Assembly (NCBI GenBank): GCA_029561345.1
Contig: JAKQJC010000067.1
Coordinates: forward strand, 1-42,210
DNA length: 42,210 nt
DNA from: Chloroflexota bacterium
Lineage (GTDB): Bacteria > Chloroflexota > Anaerolineae > Anaerolineales > Anaerolineaceae
Direction: 5' to 3'
Shown here piece by piece: positions 42,209-42,210 of the stretch (positions are counted from its first letter, which is position 1; each line of letters opens with the position of its first letter). The notes under the pieces are model-generated. The model searched no databases. It was not told where the DNA came from and saw nothing but the letters and a program-made list of their open reading frames with translations. The translations under genes were made by a program, and so were the position numbers.

Positions 42209-42210
42209 AT

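Overview
The window is a gene-dense stretch of bacterial chromosome of moderately high GC. It best fits an environmental member of the Chloroflexota, probably class Anaerolineae. That is an inference from the gene content: lipoproteins with long Pro/Thr linkers and an NBR1-like Ig domain, secreted beta-propeller proteins ending in a Leu-Pro-Leu...Phe-Leu-Pro-Leu tail, a YciH/SUI1 protein with an N-terminal Cys cluster, STAND-type adenylate cyclases, and many multi-domain sensor proteins. No rRNA or other strong taxonomic marker is present.

Layout. 1-0.8 kb: a small two-repeat protein with its own terminator. 0.8-3.1 kb (minus): a class III aminotransferase followed by thioredoxin reductase. 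3.2-10.2 kb (plus): an eight-gene, tightly coupled housekeeping operon (M20 dipeptidase, DUF1385, ComEA-like, HET-C/PLC-like, YqeY, PgpH-type 7TM-HD c-di-AMP phosphodiesterase, YbeY, diacylglycerol/undecaprenol kinase). 10.3-15.9 kb (plus): a signalling operon of FIST sensor, large hybrid histidine kinase, and a REC-HD-GYP response regulator interrupted by a one-base frameshift. 15.9-19.9 kb (minus): queuosine reductase QueG, an Ig-domain lipoprotein, a C45-type Ntn hydrolase and an AraC/GyrI-like regulator.

At 20.07-20.17 kb there is a clear selenocysteine tRNA (selC) with its own promoter, followed by a site-2-type protease, an iron-sulfur aldo/keto reductase, convergent YciH, and a PAS-GGDEF diguanylate cyclase. 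24.0-28.5 kb (minus): three tandem paralogues of a secreted beta-propeller protein, the first-transcribed copy being frameshifted. 28.6-32.3 kb (minus): an operon of a HEAT-repeat membrane protein, a B3/B4 tRNA-editing-like protein and a NADAR protein of the DarG1 type with no DarT1 toxin beside it; this is the most unusual gene set in the window. 32.4-33.3 kb (plus): a PadR regulator whose -10 box lies in an inverted repeat, plus a small partner gene. 33.4-40.97 kb (minus): nitroreductase, AspS, a DinB-like protein, a cyclase-STAND-TPR protein, a secreted Ntn-hydrolase lipoprotein and a previously hidden 52-residue membrane protein. The right end holds two small membrane proteins (one frameshifted) and the 3' end of a transposase gene running off the edge.

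Two themes stand out: nucleotide second-messenger signalling (c-di-GMP made by the GGDEF protein and degraded by HD-GYP, c-di-AMP degraded by the 7TM-HD protein, cAMP from the STAND cyclase) and secreted or surface-exposed proteins. Three genes are each broken by one base. They could be real mutations or assembly errors, and raw reads would decide. All functions are read from recognisable motifs in the translated sequence; no database search was run.
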